A stretch of DNA of 64,000 nucleotides from Rubritalea squalenifaciens DSM 18772 (GCF_900141815.1 NZ_FQYR01000002.1:186001-250000); one strand, 5' to 3'; shown: positions 44,168 through 53,264, counted from the stretch's first letter. Notes: generated by a model not told the origin, from the sequence alone. A program made the numbers and translations.

Positions 44168-44575
44168 TCATTCCATATGCTCGATCACATAACAAGCATT
44201 CACCTCCTCGGGGATTCTTCTCGGACGGCCGCTGCCGGAGTCCACGAAGACCCAGTCGGTGGAGCCACGGGCGATGACTGTCTCGTCTCCCTTTCTCAAG
44301 AACTGGTAACGGCGCTGGGAGGTAGCGCGCTGGGCATCCGACACCCAGGTGCGGGCGATGACCTCATCCCCCTCATAGGCAGGCCTGAGGTACTCAATGT
44401 GGTGGGCACGTGCCACCCAGGTACCGCCTGACTCCTCCGCCGCCTTGCTACCGCCCGTGGCATCCGAGTGCATGATAGCGACATCCTGCATCCACTGCAC
44501 ATAGACCACATTGTTGACGTGACCATTGCGGTCAATGGCTTCCTGCGGGACGGTAAAGGTGTGTTCGTAGGGCAT
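44168..44575 (-). CDS. Acyl-CoA thioesterase of the 4HBT/YbgC-FadM type
   Basis: This cytoplasmic hot-dog-fold protein has about 135 residues. IDRNGHVNNVVYVQWMQD holds the conserved Asp and the GHVNN motif of 4-hydroxybenzoyl-CoA-type thioesterases. It should cleave an acyl-CoA. The start is set at ATG 44575 (MPYEHTFTVPQEAIDRNGHVNN); an upstream in-frame start (44599) adds eight residues. It is followed by a lipoprotein gene. Confidence 0.85.
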   Translation of the reverse strand: MPYEHTFTVPQEAIDRNGHVNNVVYVQWMQDVAIMHSDATGGSKAAEESGGTWVARAHHIEYLRPAYEGDEVIARTWVSDAQRATSQRRYQFLRKGDETVIARGSTDWVFVDSGSGRPRRIPEEVNACYVIEHME

Positions 44576-44638
44576 AATAAGGTCGCTTACTAGACTCAAG
44601 CACTACGCAAGTCTGAGAAGAAGTCAAATGAAGGCGTC

Positions 44639-45112
44639 CTACTCAAGGAAGGCCGTCCAGTAGCATCGTATCATATACATGCCGCCGAGATAGAAGCTGG
44701 TGCCAAGCCATAGAGCCTGCAGCCATAGCTGGTGCTTGGGACGCTCACGTACGCTGCACAGCACGGAAACAAAAAGAGCTAGATAGAGAATCGCTTTTAC
44801 CACTACATCATTTGTTGGGATGGACGCTGACATTTTAAACCAAGTTAAGGTCGATATGGGCACCAGCCACGAAAGTTCCCATAGGACTGAATCATTGGTG
44901 ATAGGCTTCCAGAGTACAGCCAGCCCAAAGACAATCACGCATGAGAAGAAGAACCAAAGTTCTGCAATCTGGTGCTCTTGCTCCGTTCCAGCACTTACGG
45001 TTTTGTATTCATGGCGCACCCAGAAGAGAAAGTCCTGATGCAGCTGAGGAACCAGCCATAGGGCTAACAAAGCAGCTAGACCAGCAAGTATGAGACGATA
45101 ATTCTTAGGCAT
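44639..45112 (-). CDS. Small membrane protein, four predicted helices
   Basis: This 157-residue protein has four hydrophobic segments (LILAGLAALLALWLVP, LWFFFSCVIVFGLAVLW, VVVKAILYLALFVSVLC, LQALWLGTSFYLGGMY). There is no signal peptide and no recognised family. It stands between the thioesterase gene and an exported protein gene with gaps of 39 bp or more. Confidence 0.55.
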   Translation of the reverse strand: MPKNYRLILAGLAALLALWLVPQLHQDFLFWVRHEYKTVSAGTEQEHQIAELWFFFSCVIVFGLAVLWKPITNDSVLWELSWLVPISTLTWFKMSASIPTNDVVVKAILYLALFVSVLCSVRERPKHQLWLQALWLGTSFYLGGMYMIRCYWTAFLE

Positions 45113-45246
45113 CCTAGTTCTGGAACGTTTATCTCAGGCCATAACTTAGCCTTTTCACCTGCGGTGACTATTCACTGCATTACGATGGCGTACGTGCACC
45201 ATGAAACATCACACCCACTCAAGCTTACTCGCTTCGTTGGACATGC

Positions 45247-45741
45247 TTACTGATCGGTTTTGACACGCTTGAAGTACTCGCGGACGTGGAGATCAAATAC
45301 CTCATTGCCTACATAGCACCAGAAGGTGTCCTTGTCTGGAAAGTAACTGATACCGAATGGTACATCGCCCAGAAAAAGCGACACGCCACTGTCTTCTTCA
45401 TACTTGATCTCCGTTACCACCTGTAGTGGCGACTCACCGAGGATCTTGTAGGTAAACTTAGTTGTTTGGGCCTCTACTTTGATTTCCTTGCCGTCTTCGG
45501 TCTCTAGCGTATACGCAGCGCTATTCATTTCACCGATGCCATCCGCACGAAAGGTGAAGGTACAACGACCAAACAGACCTGACAGCACCCTGTGCTGGGC
45601 CGGGGTGATCTTGGCATGCTTCTCGATGTGCTGGAAGGTCAGCTCCTTGTCGGATTTCCAGGTTCCGATGATTTTGGAAGCTTCCTCGGCGCTGAGAAGG
45701 CCGCTGAGGAAGAAAAGAAAAAGCAAGGTCAGGCGCGTCAT
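45247..45741 (-). CDS. Exported lipocalin-like protein of unknown function
   Basis: This 164-residue protein has a signal peptide (1-19, LLSAE-EAS). The mature part is beta-rich and lipocalin-like in spacing (IIGTWKSDKELTF..., CTFTFRADGIGEM..., VVTEIKYEEDSG). The sequence does not match a family I can name. It lies 42 bp downstream of the start of the next sulfatase gene and may be part of its transcript. Confidence 0.6.
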   Translation of the reverse strand: MTRLTLLFLFFLSGLLSAEEASKIIGTWKSDKELTFQHIEKHAKITPAQHRVLSGLFGRCTFTFRADGIGEMNSAAYTLETEDGKEIKVEAQTTKFTYKILGESPLQVVTEIKYEEDSGVSLFLGDVPFGISYFPDKDTFWCYVGNEVFDLHVREYFKRVKTDQ

Positions 45742-45783
45742 GAAGTCAGGATAAAGGTGAAGGCCTCTGTTCTAGAGATGGCT

Positions 45784-47139
45784 TCACTCCCGCTCAAGGT
45801 TATTCGCTTCGTGGGGGTCCTTGCTGAGGTCGTAGCGTTGTTTCACCTTGTTGGTCTTGCGGTCGATGATCTGGTGCTCGCTGGGCTTGATCACGGACTT
45901 GAGGCCGCCCCAGTAGGAGATGGCAGTCTGCTCGCTGGGCTGCGCCGGGTTCTCCAGCTGGGGAACGAGGGAGGCGCCGTCCAAATGCTTGGGCGGGGTA
46001 AGTCCGGCGAGCTGGCAGAGGGTGGGGTAGATATCGATGGTTTCCGCGAGGGACTCGGTAGGCTTGCCTGCGGCTTGCATGCCCGGTGCCTTGATGATGA
46101 GTGGTGAATGCAGAGCCACGGCGTATGGCGTGTGCTTGCCCCAGATCTGCTGCTCGCCGAGGTGCCAGCCATGGTCACCCCAGAGCACGATGATGGTATT
46201 GTCCGCCTGTCCTGACTTCTCTAACAAGTCGAGAATCTGGGCGACTTTGGAATCGGTATAGGAGACGCAGGCTGCGTAGTGCTTGCGAACATCGGTGGCG
46301 TATTGTTCATCCTTGTTAGGGTTGCGCCCGTCATGTGAATAACCGTTAAAGAACTCACCACTGCCATTCCAGTAATCGCCCTTCGGGGGCTTCTGGGCAG
46401 CCGGGATGGGAGGCAGCTTTTTGTCCTGATAGAGATCGTAGAATTCCTTGGGACAGCCGAAGGGTAGGTGGGGGCGAAGGAATCCTACCATGCAGAGCCA
46501 AGGCTTTTCACCTTCAGTGAGTTTCGGGATATTTTTACGGTAGAGATCCATGATCTGGTCATCCGGATAGCTAGCATCCTTGGCCTCAATGGCCGGGGTC
46601 TTGCCACGCACGCGCCCTTGGCCATCGGCCAGTCCGTGCATCAGGCCCTGGGGAGTTTTCCACAATCCGGCATCGCGCGGCTGGATGTCCCAGGCACCCG
46701 GGATCTCAAGTTTGTCCTCCTCGTTCCAGTCCTGGCCGCAGTGGCCGCCGGGGTAGTGACTGACCTTGCCAATAGCCATGGTGGTGTAGCCGTGATCCCG
46801 GAACCACTGTGGCAGGGAAGGGGCGGCGTTTTCCTTTTTGAAATGGTTGACGATCGCGTTGTTAGAAAGCTGGGCTCCGCTCTTCGGGTAGAGGCCGGTC
46901 AGCAAGGAGAAGCGGGAGGCACCGCAAGTCGGGGCCTGGACGTAGTGACGCTTGAAAAGGCGCCCTTCGGCGATGAGCTTTTCCATGGCGGGGGCATGGA
47001 TGTAGTCCTTGCCAAAGGAAGGAAGCTCCGGACGCAGGTCATCCACACAGATGACCAGGACATTCGGCTTCTTCTCCGCCGCGCTGAGCACGGAGGCAAG
47101 ACTAAGGAGAGCAAGTAGTAGAGTGCGGTACATATTCAC
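45784..47139 (-). CDS. Exported iduronate-2-sulfatase-like sulfatase with CGASR motif
   Basis: This 451-residue sulfatase has a signal peptide (1-20, VLSA-AEKKPN), Asp33-Asp34 and the motif CGASR (Cys72, Ala74, Arg76), where the usual CxPxR Pro is Ala. CxAxR is a known natural variant that still allows formylglycine formation. VGFLRPHLPFGCPKEFYDLY and LWGDHGWHLGEQQIWGKHT place it in the iduronate-2-sulfatase/choline-sulfatase branch, like the one at 26717-28153. The substrate is unproven, but a uronate 2-sulfate is plausible. Confidence 0.9.
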   Translation of the reverse strand: MNMYRTLLLALLSLASVLSAAEKKPNVLVICVDDLRPELPSFGKDYIHAPAMEKLIAEGRLFKRHYVQAPTCGASRFSLLTGLYPKSGAQLSNNAIVNHFKKENAAPSLPQWFRDHGYTTMAIGKVSHYPGGHCGQDWNEEDKLEIPGAWDIQPRDAGLWKTPQGLMHGLADGQGRVRGKTPAIEAKDASYPDDQIMDLYRKNIPKLTEGEKPWLCMVGFLRPHLPFGCPKEFYDLYQDKKLPPIPAAQKPPKGDYWNGSGEFFNGYSHDGRNPNKDEQYATDVRKHYAACVSYTDSKVAQILDLLEKSGQADNTIIVLWGDHGWHLGEQQIWGKHTPYAVALHSPLIIKAPGMQAAGKPTESLAETIDIYPTLCQLAGLTPPKHLDGASLVPQLENPAQPSEQTAISYWGGLKSVIKPSEHQIIDRKTNKVKQRYDLSKDPHEANNLERE

Positions 47140-47190
47140 GGGTAGTAGATAGGTCTAAAACGCTGAACGTTGCATACATATAGCGACAAT

Positions 47191-47550
47191 TCACTTTTTC
47201 TTGGTCGCCTTGGCCTGCGGGTTGAAGTCCAGGCAGAGCTGGAGCCAGTGGTTGAGCTGCTGCTCGCTGCGGATTCCACGCCCCTGGATGAAAAGAAAGC
47301 CCGTCATGGGGCGCCCGGTGAAGTCCATGTAATCGGCCGAGGGATCCTCCAGGCACTTCTCATAGACCTCCGGCCCCACGCGGGCCATCAGCTTATCCTC
47401 GCCCGTGGCCTTGTCCTGCAGGATGCCGCAGCACATCTTCTCGTCCACCATGATGCACAGCCCGCCCATCATCCGTTTCTCGGTGAAGGGGACTCCCTGC
47501 TCTACAAAAAAACAGCGGACACGGTCGGCAAAGAGTTCATCAAAGGCCAT
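47191..47550 (-). CDS. TfoX N-terminal domain protein
   Basis: This product of about 119 residues has the TfoX N-terminal pattern: MAFDELFADRVRCFFVEQGVPFTEKRMMGGLCIMVDEKMCCGI. TfoX (Sxy) N-domains are known from competence regulators in gammaproteobacteria; here only the N-domain is present, as in many bacteria, and the role is unknown. The start is set at the Met before FDELFADR (47550), as an earlier start at 47586 gives an unlikely N-terminus. The tail is Lys-rich. Confidence 0.75.
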   Translation of the reverse strand: MAFDELFADRVRCFFVEQGVPFTEKRMMGGLCIMVDEKMCCGILQDKATGEDKLMARVGPEVYEKCLEDPSADYMDFTGRPMTGFLFIQGRGIRSEQQLNHWLQLCLDFNPQAKATKKK

Positions 47551-47659
47551 GAGGGCAGCATAGCGGATCACGGGCCCTTTGGACACGCCATTCTAAAAGC
47601 TGGTGCATTTTACCATCGCACTATTGCATTTGGCTCTCTAACGTAAGCTGGCATAAGCC

Positions 47660-49048
47660 ATGGAAGATCAATTCCCGACACCATTTCAACGCAAGACTCT
47701 CTGGAAAGCCCTGACCGGACTAGCGATCACGACGCTAGGAATACTGCTCGTAGGCCTGATCTGGCTGGTGGGTAATGTGCTCTCCTATCTACAGCCTGTA
47801 CTGATCCCTCTGGCGATCGCCGGCATCGTGGCCTATCTGCTGGATCCGGCTGTTAGCTGGCTGCAGAGGAAGGGTCTGAGCCGCCTGCGCTCCGTGCTGG
47901 TGGTGTTCTTCTCCTTCCTGATGGGAATCTTACTCATGGGCTGGATCGTGATCCCACCCATCGTCCAGCAGGTGAGCGACCTGCTCGATGACAAGGAGAG
48001 GCTGGGGGACAAGGTCAGCAAGACGCTGCACGACCTCGGTGAAATAGGCTGGATCAAACCCGGTGTGCAATGGGCCCTGGCCGAACACGTGGAAGAAGCC
48101 AATGGCAACGGCAAGAATGGCGGAGCCGCTGTGAAGAAGGATGAGCCTTCCCCAAAACAAACACCTGAAGATACGGAATCCGTGGAAGGCAGCGAGGAGT
48201 CACTGCTGGATGAAGTGGTTGCACCAGACGTGGCACCGCCGTTCCAGGATACCAATCTCGCCCACTACTTGAGTTCCAATACCGAGCGCATCGCCGGTAC
48301 CGTGTCCAAGCTGATCACCAGCGGCACTTCGACCATCCTGAGCACGCTGGGTCTGATCCTCGGTCTCGCGATGGTGCCGATCTATCTCTACTATTTCCTG
48401 AAAGAATCTTCCTCGATCAAAGCGCACTGGCATGACTACGTGCCGCTGAAAGCCTCTGAATTCAAAAACGAGGTGGTGGACACACTGCAGGAGATCAACG
48501 GCTACCTGATTTCCTTCTTCCGCGGCCAGATGCTGGTAGCTTTCATCGATGGCATTCTGGTGGGTATCGCCCTGATGATCTTCGGCCTGCCCTATGCGCT
48601 GGTGATCGGCCTGGCGATGGCGATTCTGGGCGTGATTCCTTACATTGGAAATATCATCTGCCTGGTGCCGGCCTGCATGATCGCCTACGTCCACTTCGCT
48701 TTCCCTGAGAACCGCGGCATGCTGGAGGGCGTGCTGGGTAGCAATCAATGGGCCTACGTGGCTGCCACAGTGGCGATCTTCGTGATCGTCCAGCAGATCA
48801 ACTCTCTGGTGACCGCACCGAAGATCGTAGGTGACTCCGTAGGGCTGCACCCGATGACGGTGATCTTCTCCATGCTGTTCTGGTCCCTGCTGCTGGGTGG
48901 CTTCCTGGGCGCACTTCTCGCGGTGCCGATGACTGCCTCGGTGAAAGTACTCTTCCGCCGCTACATCTGGGAGCGCAAGATGAGCCCGAGCGCCGTCGAC
49001 GGGCCGCCCCCGGAAGAGGATCTGGACGAATCCACTGCTACAGCGTAG
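47660..49048 (+). CDS. AI-2E/PerM-family membrane transporter with acidic insert
   Basis: This 462-residue protein has about eight membrane segments and the pattern of the AI-2E (PerM) family: an N-terminal helix pair, LIPLAIAGIVAYLLDPAVSWLQRKGLSR, FFRGQMLVAFIDGILVGIAL, GLPYALVIGLAMAILGVIPYIGNI and GDSVGLHPMTVIFSMLFWSLLLGGFLGALLAVPMTA. A hydrophilic insert of about 50 residues (about 145-198: KNGGAAVKKDEPSPKQTPED...) sits between the second pair of helices. Members export autoinducer-like molecules or act as exporters or Na+/H+ antiporters; the substrate here is unknown. Confidence 0.85.
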   Translation: MEDQFPTPFQRKTLWKALTGLAITTLGILLVGLIWLVGNVLSYLQPVLIPLAIAGIVAYLLDPAVSWLQRKGLSRLRSVLVVFFSFLMGILLMGWIVIPPIVQQVSDLLDDKERLGDKVSKTLHDLGEIGWIKPGVQWALAEHVEEANGNGKNGGAAVKKDEPSPKQTPEDTESVEGSEESLLDEVVAPDVAPPFQDTNLAHYLSSNTERIAGTVSKLITSGTSTILSTLGLILGLAMVPIYLYYFLKESSSIKAHWHDYVPLKASEFKNEVVDTLQEINGYLISFFRGQMLVAFIDGILVGIALMIFGLPYALVIGLAMAILGVIPYIGNIICLVPACMIAYVHFAFPENRGMLEGVLGSNQWAYVAATVAIFVIVQQINSLVTAPKIVGDSVGLHPMTVIFSMLFWSLLLGGFLGALLAVPMTASVKVLFRRYIWERKMSPSAVDGPPPEEDLDESTATA

Positions 49049-49061
49049 AGTGCCGGCAGTG

Positions 49062-49445
49062 ATGAATATGCTTTTCCCTGTATCCTTGGCCGCTGCGGCC
49101 TGCCTGCTAGCCAGCTGTGACAAAGCTCCACAGAGCTCCACGACCATCGTGCATGGTGAGGACAATGCGGAGCACGCCGAGTTCTCCAGTCTCGAAGGCA
49201 AGTACGATACCGGCAAGCTCTACATCCAGTACCACGTGGGCAACACGCAGTCAGGGCACAGCACCTCCGACTGGACGATCCATGCCCCCTTCGAGGTGAA
49301 GGTCACCCCGACCAGCCTGGAGCTCAATTTCTCTGGAGCCTACAAGGTGAACGGCTCCGCCACGGACAAGGGCAAGAAGCACTTGATCATCAAGAAATCC
49401 TGCATCCACACCGTCCTCTATTCCGAGGAGAGCCCTAGTTCGTAG
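49062..49445 (+). CDS. Putative lipoprotein
   Basis: This product of about 127 residues has a lipoprotein signal (MNMLFPVSLAAAACLLASC) with lipobox LASC. The mature part is a small beta-rich domain. It begins 13 bp after the AI-2E gene and is probably its operon partner. Its 3' end overlaps the convergent rseP gene by 11 bp. The function is unknown. Confidence 0.6.
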   Translation: MNMLFPVSLAAAACLLASCDKAPQSSTTIVHGEDNAEHAEFSSLEGKYDTGKLYIQYHVGNTQSGHSTSDWTIHAPFEVKVTPTSLELNFSGAYKVNGSATDKGKKHLIIKKSCIHTVLYSEESPSS

Positions 49446-50907
49446 AGCTCGCCGTCAGGGCCTTGAGTGTTGTCAGGTCAAACTCCGGCTCCTTCGGTCC
49501 CTTGCGCTCCGGTGCTTCAGCACCCATGCCGGAGAAGGAATCCTTCATGGTAATGAAGACGAAGGTACCGAGCAGCACGAGTACAAAGCCAGTCTGCACG
49601 ACTTCCAGCATCTGGGTATTGAGCGGCTTCTTGCGGATCATTTCCGCCAGCGCCATGGTGATGTGACCACCATCGAGTACCGGGAAGGGAAGCATGTTGA
49701 AGATCGCCAGGTTGATATTGAAGATCACCCAGAAGTAGAGGATCTGGCGTAGCGGGAAGTCGCCTAACAGGATCTGGTACTTCATCTTGCCAATCCCCAC
49801 GGGGCCTGAAAGGTGCTCCAGCTTGATGCCGGACTTCGGTGTAGTGAGGCGGTCGATGGTCACGAAGAGCATGCGGCCGCTGTCTGAGATCTGCTTCAGC
49901 GGACTAGGATAGACGAGCTGTTGCTCCCTGGCATAGCCCTGCCAGGTGATGCCGATCATCGGCTGCGGGTCCTTGGTAGGATCTACCTGGTAGCCATTGC
50001 TGGGAACCAGAGCCATGGTCTTGAGCTCGATTTCCTCGCCGTCACGCAGCACCTTGACAGTCGATGGCTTGTCGCCGTTTTCTTTGATCAGTTTGGAGAA
50101 ATGGAAAATGCTGAGCACGTCCTCGCCATTCACGGAGAGTAGTTTGTCTCCAGCCTTGAAGCCGCTGAACTCCGCCGGTCCGCCTTTGAAGACACCACCC
50201 ACGATAGCTTCTCCCTCCGGGGCAATGCCGATGCGGCGCACGCCGTCACGCTTGAGAATGCCGCCTTCGTCCACCTCGAATCCAGAGGTCAGGTAGAGCT
50301 CGCCCTCGCCAGGGCGCTCCACGGTGATGTGCAGCTCGTCCCCCTTACTGAAGATGATGGACTCAGTGATTGCATCCAGATTGCCGTAGAAGCCATCCAC
50401 TGGTGAACCGTTGATCTCAGTGATCTTGTCACCCTCTTTCAGGCCGGCGACTGCTGCCGGGGAATCTTTTTCCACGTAGCCTACCACCTGGTTCTCCTCG
50501 AAGTTGGCCGGCTTGCCTGCGAAGTAGACTACCACCGCTGCGAACAGAGCTAACAGAAAGCTGAAGAGCGGGCCGGCAAAGGCCACGATGATCTTGTCGA
50601 TCGGCTTGATCGGATCCAGCGGTTTGTCGCGCCCGCTGTTTTCGCCCTCGATGGATTCCATCGGTGCCATCTGGGGCAGGGCCACGAAGCCACCCGCCGG
50701 GATCCAGCCCAGGCCGTACTGCACACCATTAATCGTCTTCTTCCAGATGGGCTTACCGAACCAGATCTGGAAACGGTCCACTACCAGGCCTCTCCAACGC
50801 GCTGCCAGGAAGTGGCCCAGCTCGTGAACAAAGATAATGACGTTGAAACTGAAGATCACGACCAGAATGAGGCCGATCACTTTGAGGGTGTGCAAAAAGG
50901 ATTCCAT
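49435..50907 (-). CDS. rseP: RIP zinc metalloprotease (site-2 protease)
   Basis: RseP is a membrane-embedded zinc protease (M50) that clips anti-sigma factors or remnant signal peptides within the membrane. The 490-residue length fits. The zinc-binding HELGH (His28, Glu29, His32) lies in the first membrane helix, two PDZ domains lie between (about 130-330: AAVAGLKEGDKITEINGSPVDG and SGFKAGDKLLSVNGEDV), and NMLPFPVLDGGH is the second metal motif near the C-terminus. No dxr or bamA gene is next to it here. It is convergent with the lipoprotein gene. Confidence 0.93.
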   Translation of the reverse strand: MESFLHTLKVIGLILVVIFSFNVIIFVHELGHFLAARWRGLVVDRFQIWFGKPIWKKTINGVQYGLGWIPAGGFVALPQMAPMESIEGENSGRDKPLDPIKPIDKIIVAFAGPLFSFLLALFAAVVVYFAGKPANFEENQVVGYVEKDSPAAVAGLKEGDKITEINGSPVDGFYGNLDAITESIIFSKGDELHITVERPGEGELYLTSGFEVDEGGILKRDGVRRIGIAPEGEAIVGGVFKGGPAEFSGFKAGDKLLSVNGEDVLSIFHFSKLIKENGDKPSTVKVLRDGEEIELKTMALVPSNGYQVDPTKDPQPMIGITWQGYAREQQLVYPSPLKQISDSGRMLFVTIDRLTTPKSGIKLEHLSGPVGIGKMKYQILLGDFPLRQILYFWVIFNINLAIFNMLPFPVLDGGHITMALAEMIRKKPLNTQMLEVVQTGFVLVLLGTFVFITMKDSFSGMGAEAPERKGPKEPEFDLTTLKALTASSTN

Positions 50908-51061
50908 GATTGTGTGGCACGAACCTAAGCCGAAATCTTAGGATGACAAGTGGATACAGTTTTTGCCTTTGTGGAACGGGCGTTTAGCAAAAATGAACGG
51001 AAAGCGCACAATTCGTTCATCATCATATTGACTGGCAGATATTTTACGCCATGATGTAGAT

Positions 51062-52102
51062 ATGGCATACCGCTTGGACAAGGCTGTCGTGAAGGGGTGG
51101 ATAGATAACACCTCCCCTGGTATGACTCGTGGTGCCTTGGAAATCATGGGATTGGATCGCCCCGTCAAGCTGATCCTGAGAGGTAACTGCTGGAGAGATC
51201 TGGCAGGTACTAGGCTGGATTTCACGAACCCATCTCCTGAGCTTCAGGAAGACGTCGTGGAGGCCATGCATACACTCCAGCGCGGAGTGATCGGTGACAT
51301 GACTGCATCTATCAAGGTACGTATCCCCACCGTGCCTCAGTCTGAATTTGAAAACTACACGTCCAAGAACCAGGACATCCCCAGTGTCTGGCGCAACGCG
51401 CTCTACCTGGAATGGTTCAGCCTGGTCAACGGGCGCTGCATCATCGAGACCGCCGACTACCAAGTCAAAGTCTCCAGCCACCAGTGGGAGCTGGATGCCG
51501 ATGGTGAAAAGAAGCAGCGTGAAGAAAACGCCATGGCCATGGAGCATTTCATGGAGCTCATGCTCACCGCCTCCGAAGCCGAGTCCGAAGTCGCGGATGC
51601 GGAAGGCGAGGTGGATGAGTTCGAGTGGGAAAAGCGCCTGCGCGTCAGGGACTCGCTGGAAGAAGCCGCCTGGTTCCTCGGTGAAGGCCCCGCGGAAACC
51701 ACCATCGAAATCCACGAGGTGGAGGAAATGCCCACCAAGAACCGCCACCAGATCGTGCAGCACGCCTACCTCGTCCAGCACAAGACGATCGAACTGTTAG
51801 GCAATGCCATCCTGGATGACGGCCCACGCAGCGAGCTCGCCCTAGCCATCGGCTACATCTGCGATGCGATCGATGAATGCTGGCCCAGCAAGAAGGTCAA
51901 CCTGGAGAACGGCTACCGCGTAGCCATCCTCAAGCGCACCCTGGAAGCTTGTAACTCCGCCATCGCCGCCACCAACACGCTAGCCATGGAGGATGACAAG
52001 TACGAGGAACTGCGCTCGCTGATCTTCCACCTGCGCGACATGATGGTAGACCTCTCCCACGGCCTCCGCGACAGCGAACCCGGCCCAGAGGGACAGGACT
52101 AA
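51062..52102 (+). CDS. Conserved-looking cytoplasmic protein of unknown function
   Basis: This acidic soluble protein has 346 residues, with no signal or membrane segment. The N-terminal half is beta-rich (YRLDKAVVKGWIDNTSPGMTRGALEIMGLDRPVKLILRGNCWRDLAG), the middle is Glu-rich and helical (about 150-210), and the C-terminal half is all-helical. I do not recognise the family. It stands alone 154 bp from rseP (divergent) and upstream of the first RAYT repeat unit. Confidence 0.65.
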   Translation: MAYRLDKAVVKGWIDNTSPGMTRGALEIMGLDRPVKLILRGNCWRDLAGTRLDFTNPSPELQEDVVEAMHTLQRGVIGDMTASIKVRIPTVPQSEFENYTSKNQDIPSVWRNALYLEWFSLVNGRCIIETADYQVKVSSHQWELDADGEKKQREENAMAMEHFMELMLTASEAESEVADAEGEVDEFEWEKRLRVRDSLEEAAWFLGEGPAETTIEIHEVEEMPTKNRHQIVQHAYLVQHKTIELLGNAILDDGPRSELALAIGYICDAIDECWPSKKVNLENGYRVAILKRTLEACNSAIAATNTLAMEDDKYEELRSLIFHLRDMMVDLSHGLRDSEPGPEGQD

Positions 52103-52276
52103 GGTCTGGATGATCATGCCAAAGGTAAATGAGGCGTACTAAGCTACGTCCTGCTAGGTATGCTCTCAACTTAGCTAAATGTGTAGCTATCATGACTCTC
52201 ATCCCAGGCCAGACCGTAGAGACCCGCACATGCTCAAGGGAAGCATGCTATCTCATCAGTATCGACCTATGGTCAT

Positions 52277-52367
52277 CATCCCGCAGGGATGAAGGAACAA
52301 AGCCCGGGGTAAAGCGAAGCGTACCCCGGGAATAGGCCTCTCTTTTATTACCACCCCGGAGGGGTGG
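52277..52367. repeat. Three-hairpin REP-like unit left of RAYT 1
   Basis: Three hairpins in a row: a, CATCCC-gca-GGGATG (52277-52291); b, CCCGGGGT with ACCCCGGG (52303-52330); c, CCACCCC-gga-GGGGTGG (52351-52367). The same unit lies inverted on the other side of the transposase gene (52885-52975), and hairpins a and c recur at the second RAYT locus. Confidence 0.85.
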
Positions 52368-52427
52368 AGGAAGGACCGCCCTCATCTAAACCTCGATTTT
52401 TTCTCCTGCTTGGTCTAACAGTAAACA

Positions 52428-52868
52428 ATGTCTTCCACCCATGCTTGCATCTATCTCCATGTCGTCTTTGGGACCAAGGACAGAATACCATGGATCAGCG
52501 CGGAACATCTTACCCGCTTGCATTCCTATATTGGAGGCTGCCTTTCAGCCGCCGGATCAAAAGCCTTGGCCGTGGGGGGAATCTCTGACCATGTCCACAT
52601 TCTCCTGCGGATCGACACGACTCAGGATGTTGCCGGCCTTATGCGGAGTGTGAAAAGAGAAAGCTCACGCTGGATGAAGGAGCAAACCGCAGACGGGCTT
52701 TTTGCCTGGCAACCTGGATATGCGGTGTTTTCGGTAAGTCCCAGCGGGGTAGAGGAGGTGAGAAGGTATATTCTTAAGCAGGAAGAGCATCACAAGATTC
52801 GTAGCTTTGAGGATGAATTCCAGATCATGCTGCAGAAAGCAGGTTTGGAGGCGGAGCGAACTCAGTGA
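52428..52868 (+). CDS. REP-associated tyrosine transposase (RAYT, Y1 family)
   Basis: This 146-residue IS200-like Y1 nuclease has HUH metal motif His55-x-His57 (SDHVHILL) and a probable nucleophile Tyr114 (VRRYILKQEEHH). It begins MSSTHACIYLHVVFGTKDR like other RAYTs. It is flanked by inverted three-hairpin repeat units, as RAYT genes commonly are by REP sequences, and is a domesticated or semi-mobile element. It is intact and ends just before the right repeat. It aligns end to end with the RAYT at 59125-59565. Confidence 0.9.
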   Translation: MSSTHACIYLHVVFGTKDRIPWISAEHLTRLHSYIGGCLSAAGSKALAVGGISDHVHILLRIDTTQDVAGLMRSVKRESSRWMKEQTADGLFAWQPGYAVFSVSPSGVEEVRRYILKQEEHHKIRSFEDEFQIMLQKAGLEAERTQ

Positions 52869-52884
52869 ACAATCCACGCTTCCT

Positions 52885-52975
52885 CCACCCCTCCGGGGTG
52901 GTTTTCTTTTCTAATCCCTGACCCGGGGTACGCTGCGCTTTACCCCGGGCTGTGTTCCTCCATCCCTGCGGGATG
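52885..52975. repeat. Three-hairpin REP-like unit right of RAYT 1 (inverted)
   Basis: Hairpins in inverted order: c', CCACCCC-tcc-GGGGTGG (52885-52901); b', CCCGGGGTA with TACCCCGGG (52922-52949); a', CATCCC-tgc-GGGATG (52961-52975). It is the mirror of 52277-52367. The following 289 bp up to the entericidin-like gene show no gene or repeat that I can name. Confidence 0.85.
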
Positions 52976-53264
52976 GTTGCTCAGCAGTAGCCATACGTCA
53001 GACGAAACAAATTCGTTCACTCGTAACCATTGTGATCATTACAAACTCATCCTCAATGACCTCCCGAAATAGTAACCTGACTCTCATCTCTGGGCGGTTC
53101 GCCTGACTTTTCTAAACTCGATCCTTCCACCCACTCAGGTGATAGACGATATCCACTCAGCCACCACCAGCAAACCCTCAGCGACTTGCAGCATGGCAAA
53201 GTTCAGTAGCTATCAGAAAATTTATAGCGTTGCATTTCGGGGGAAGTGGGGTACTCGTTTGCCT

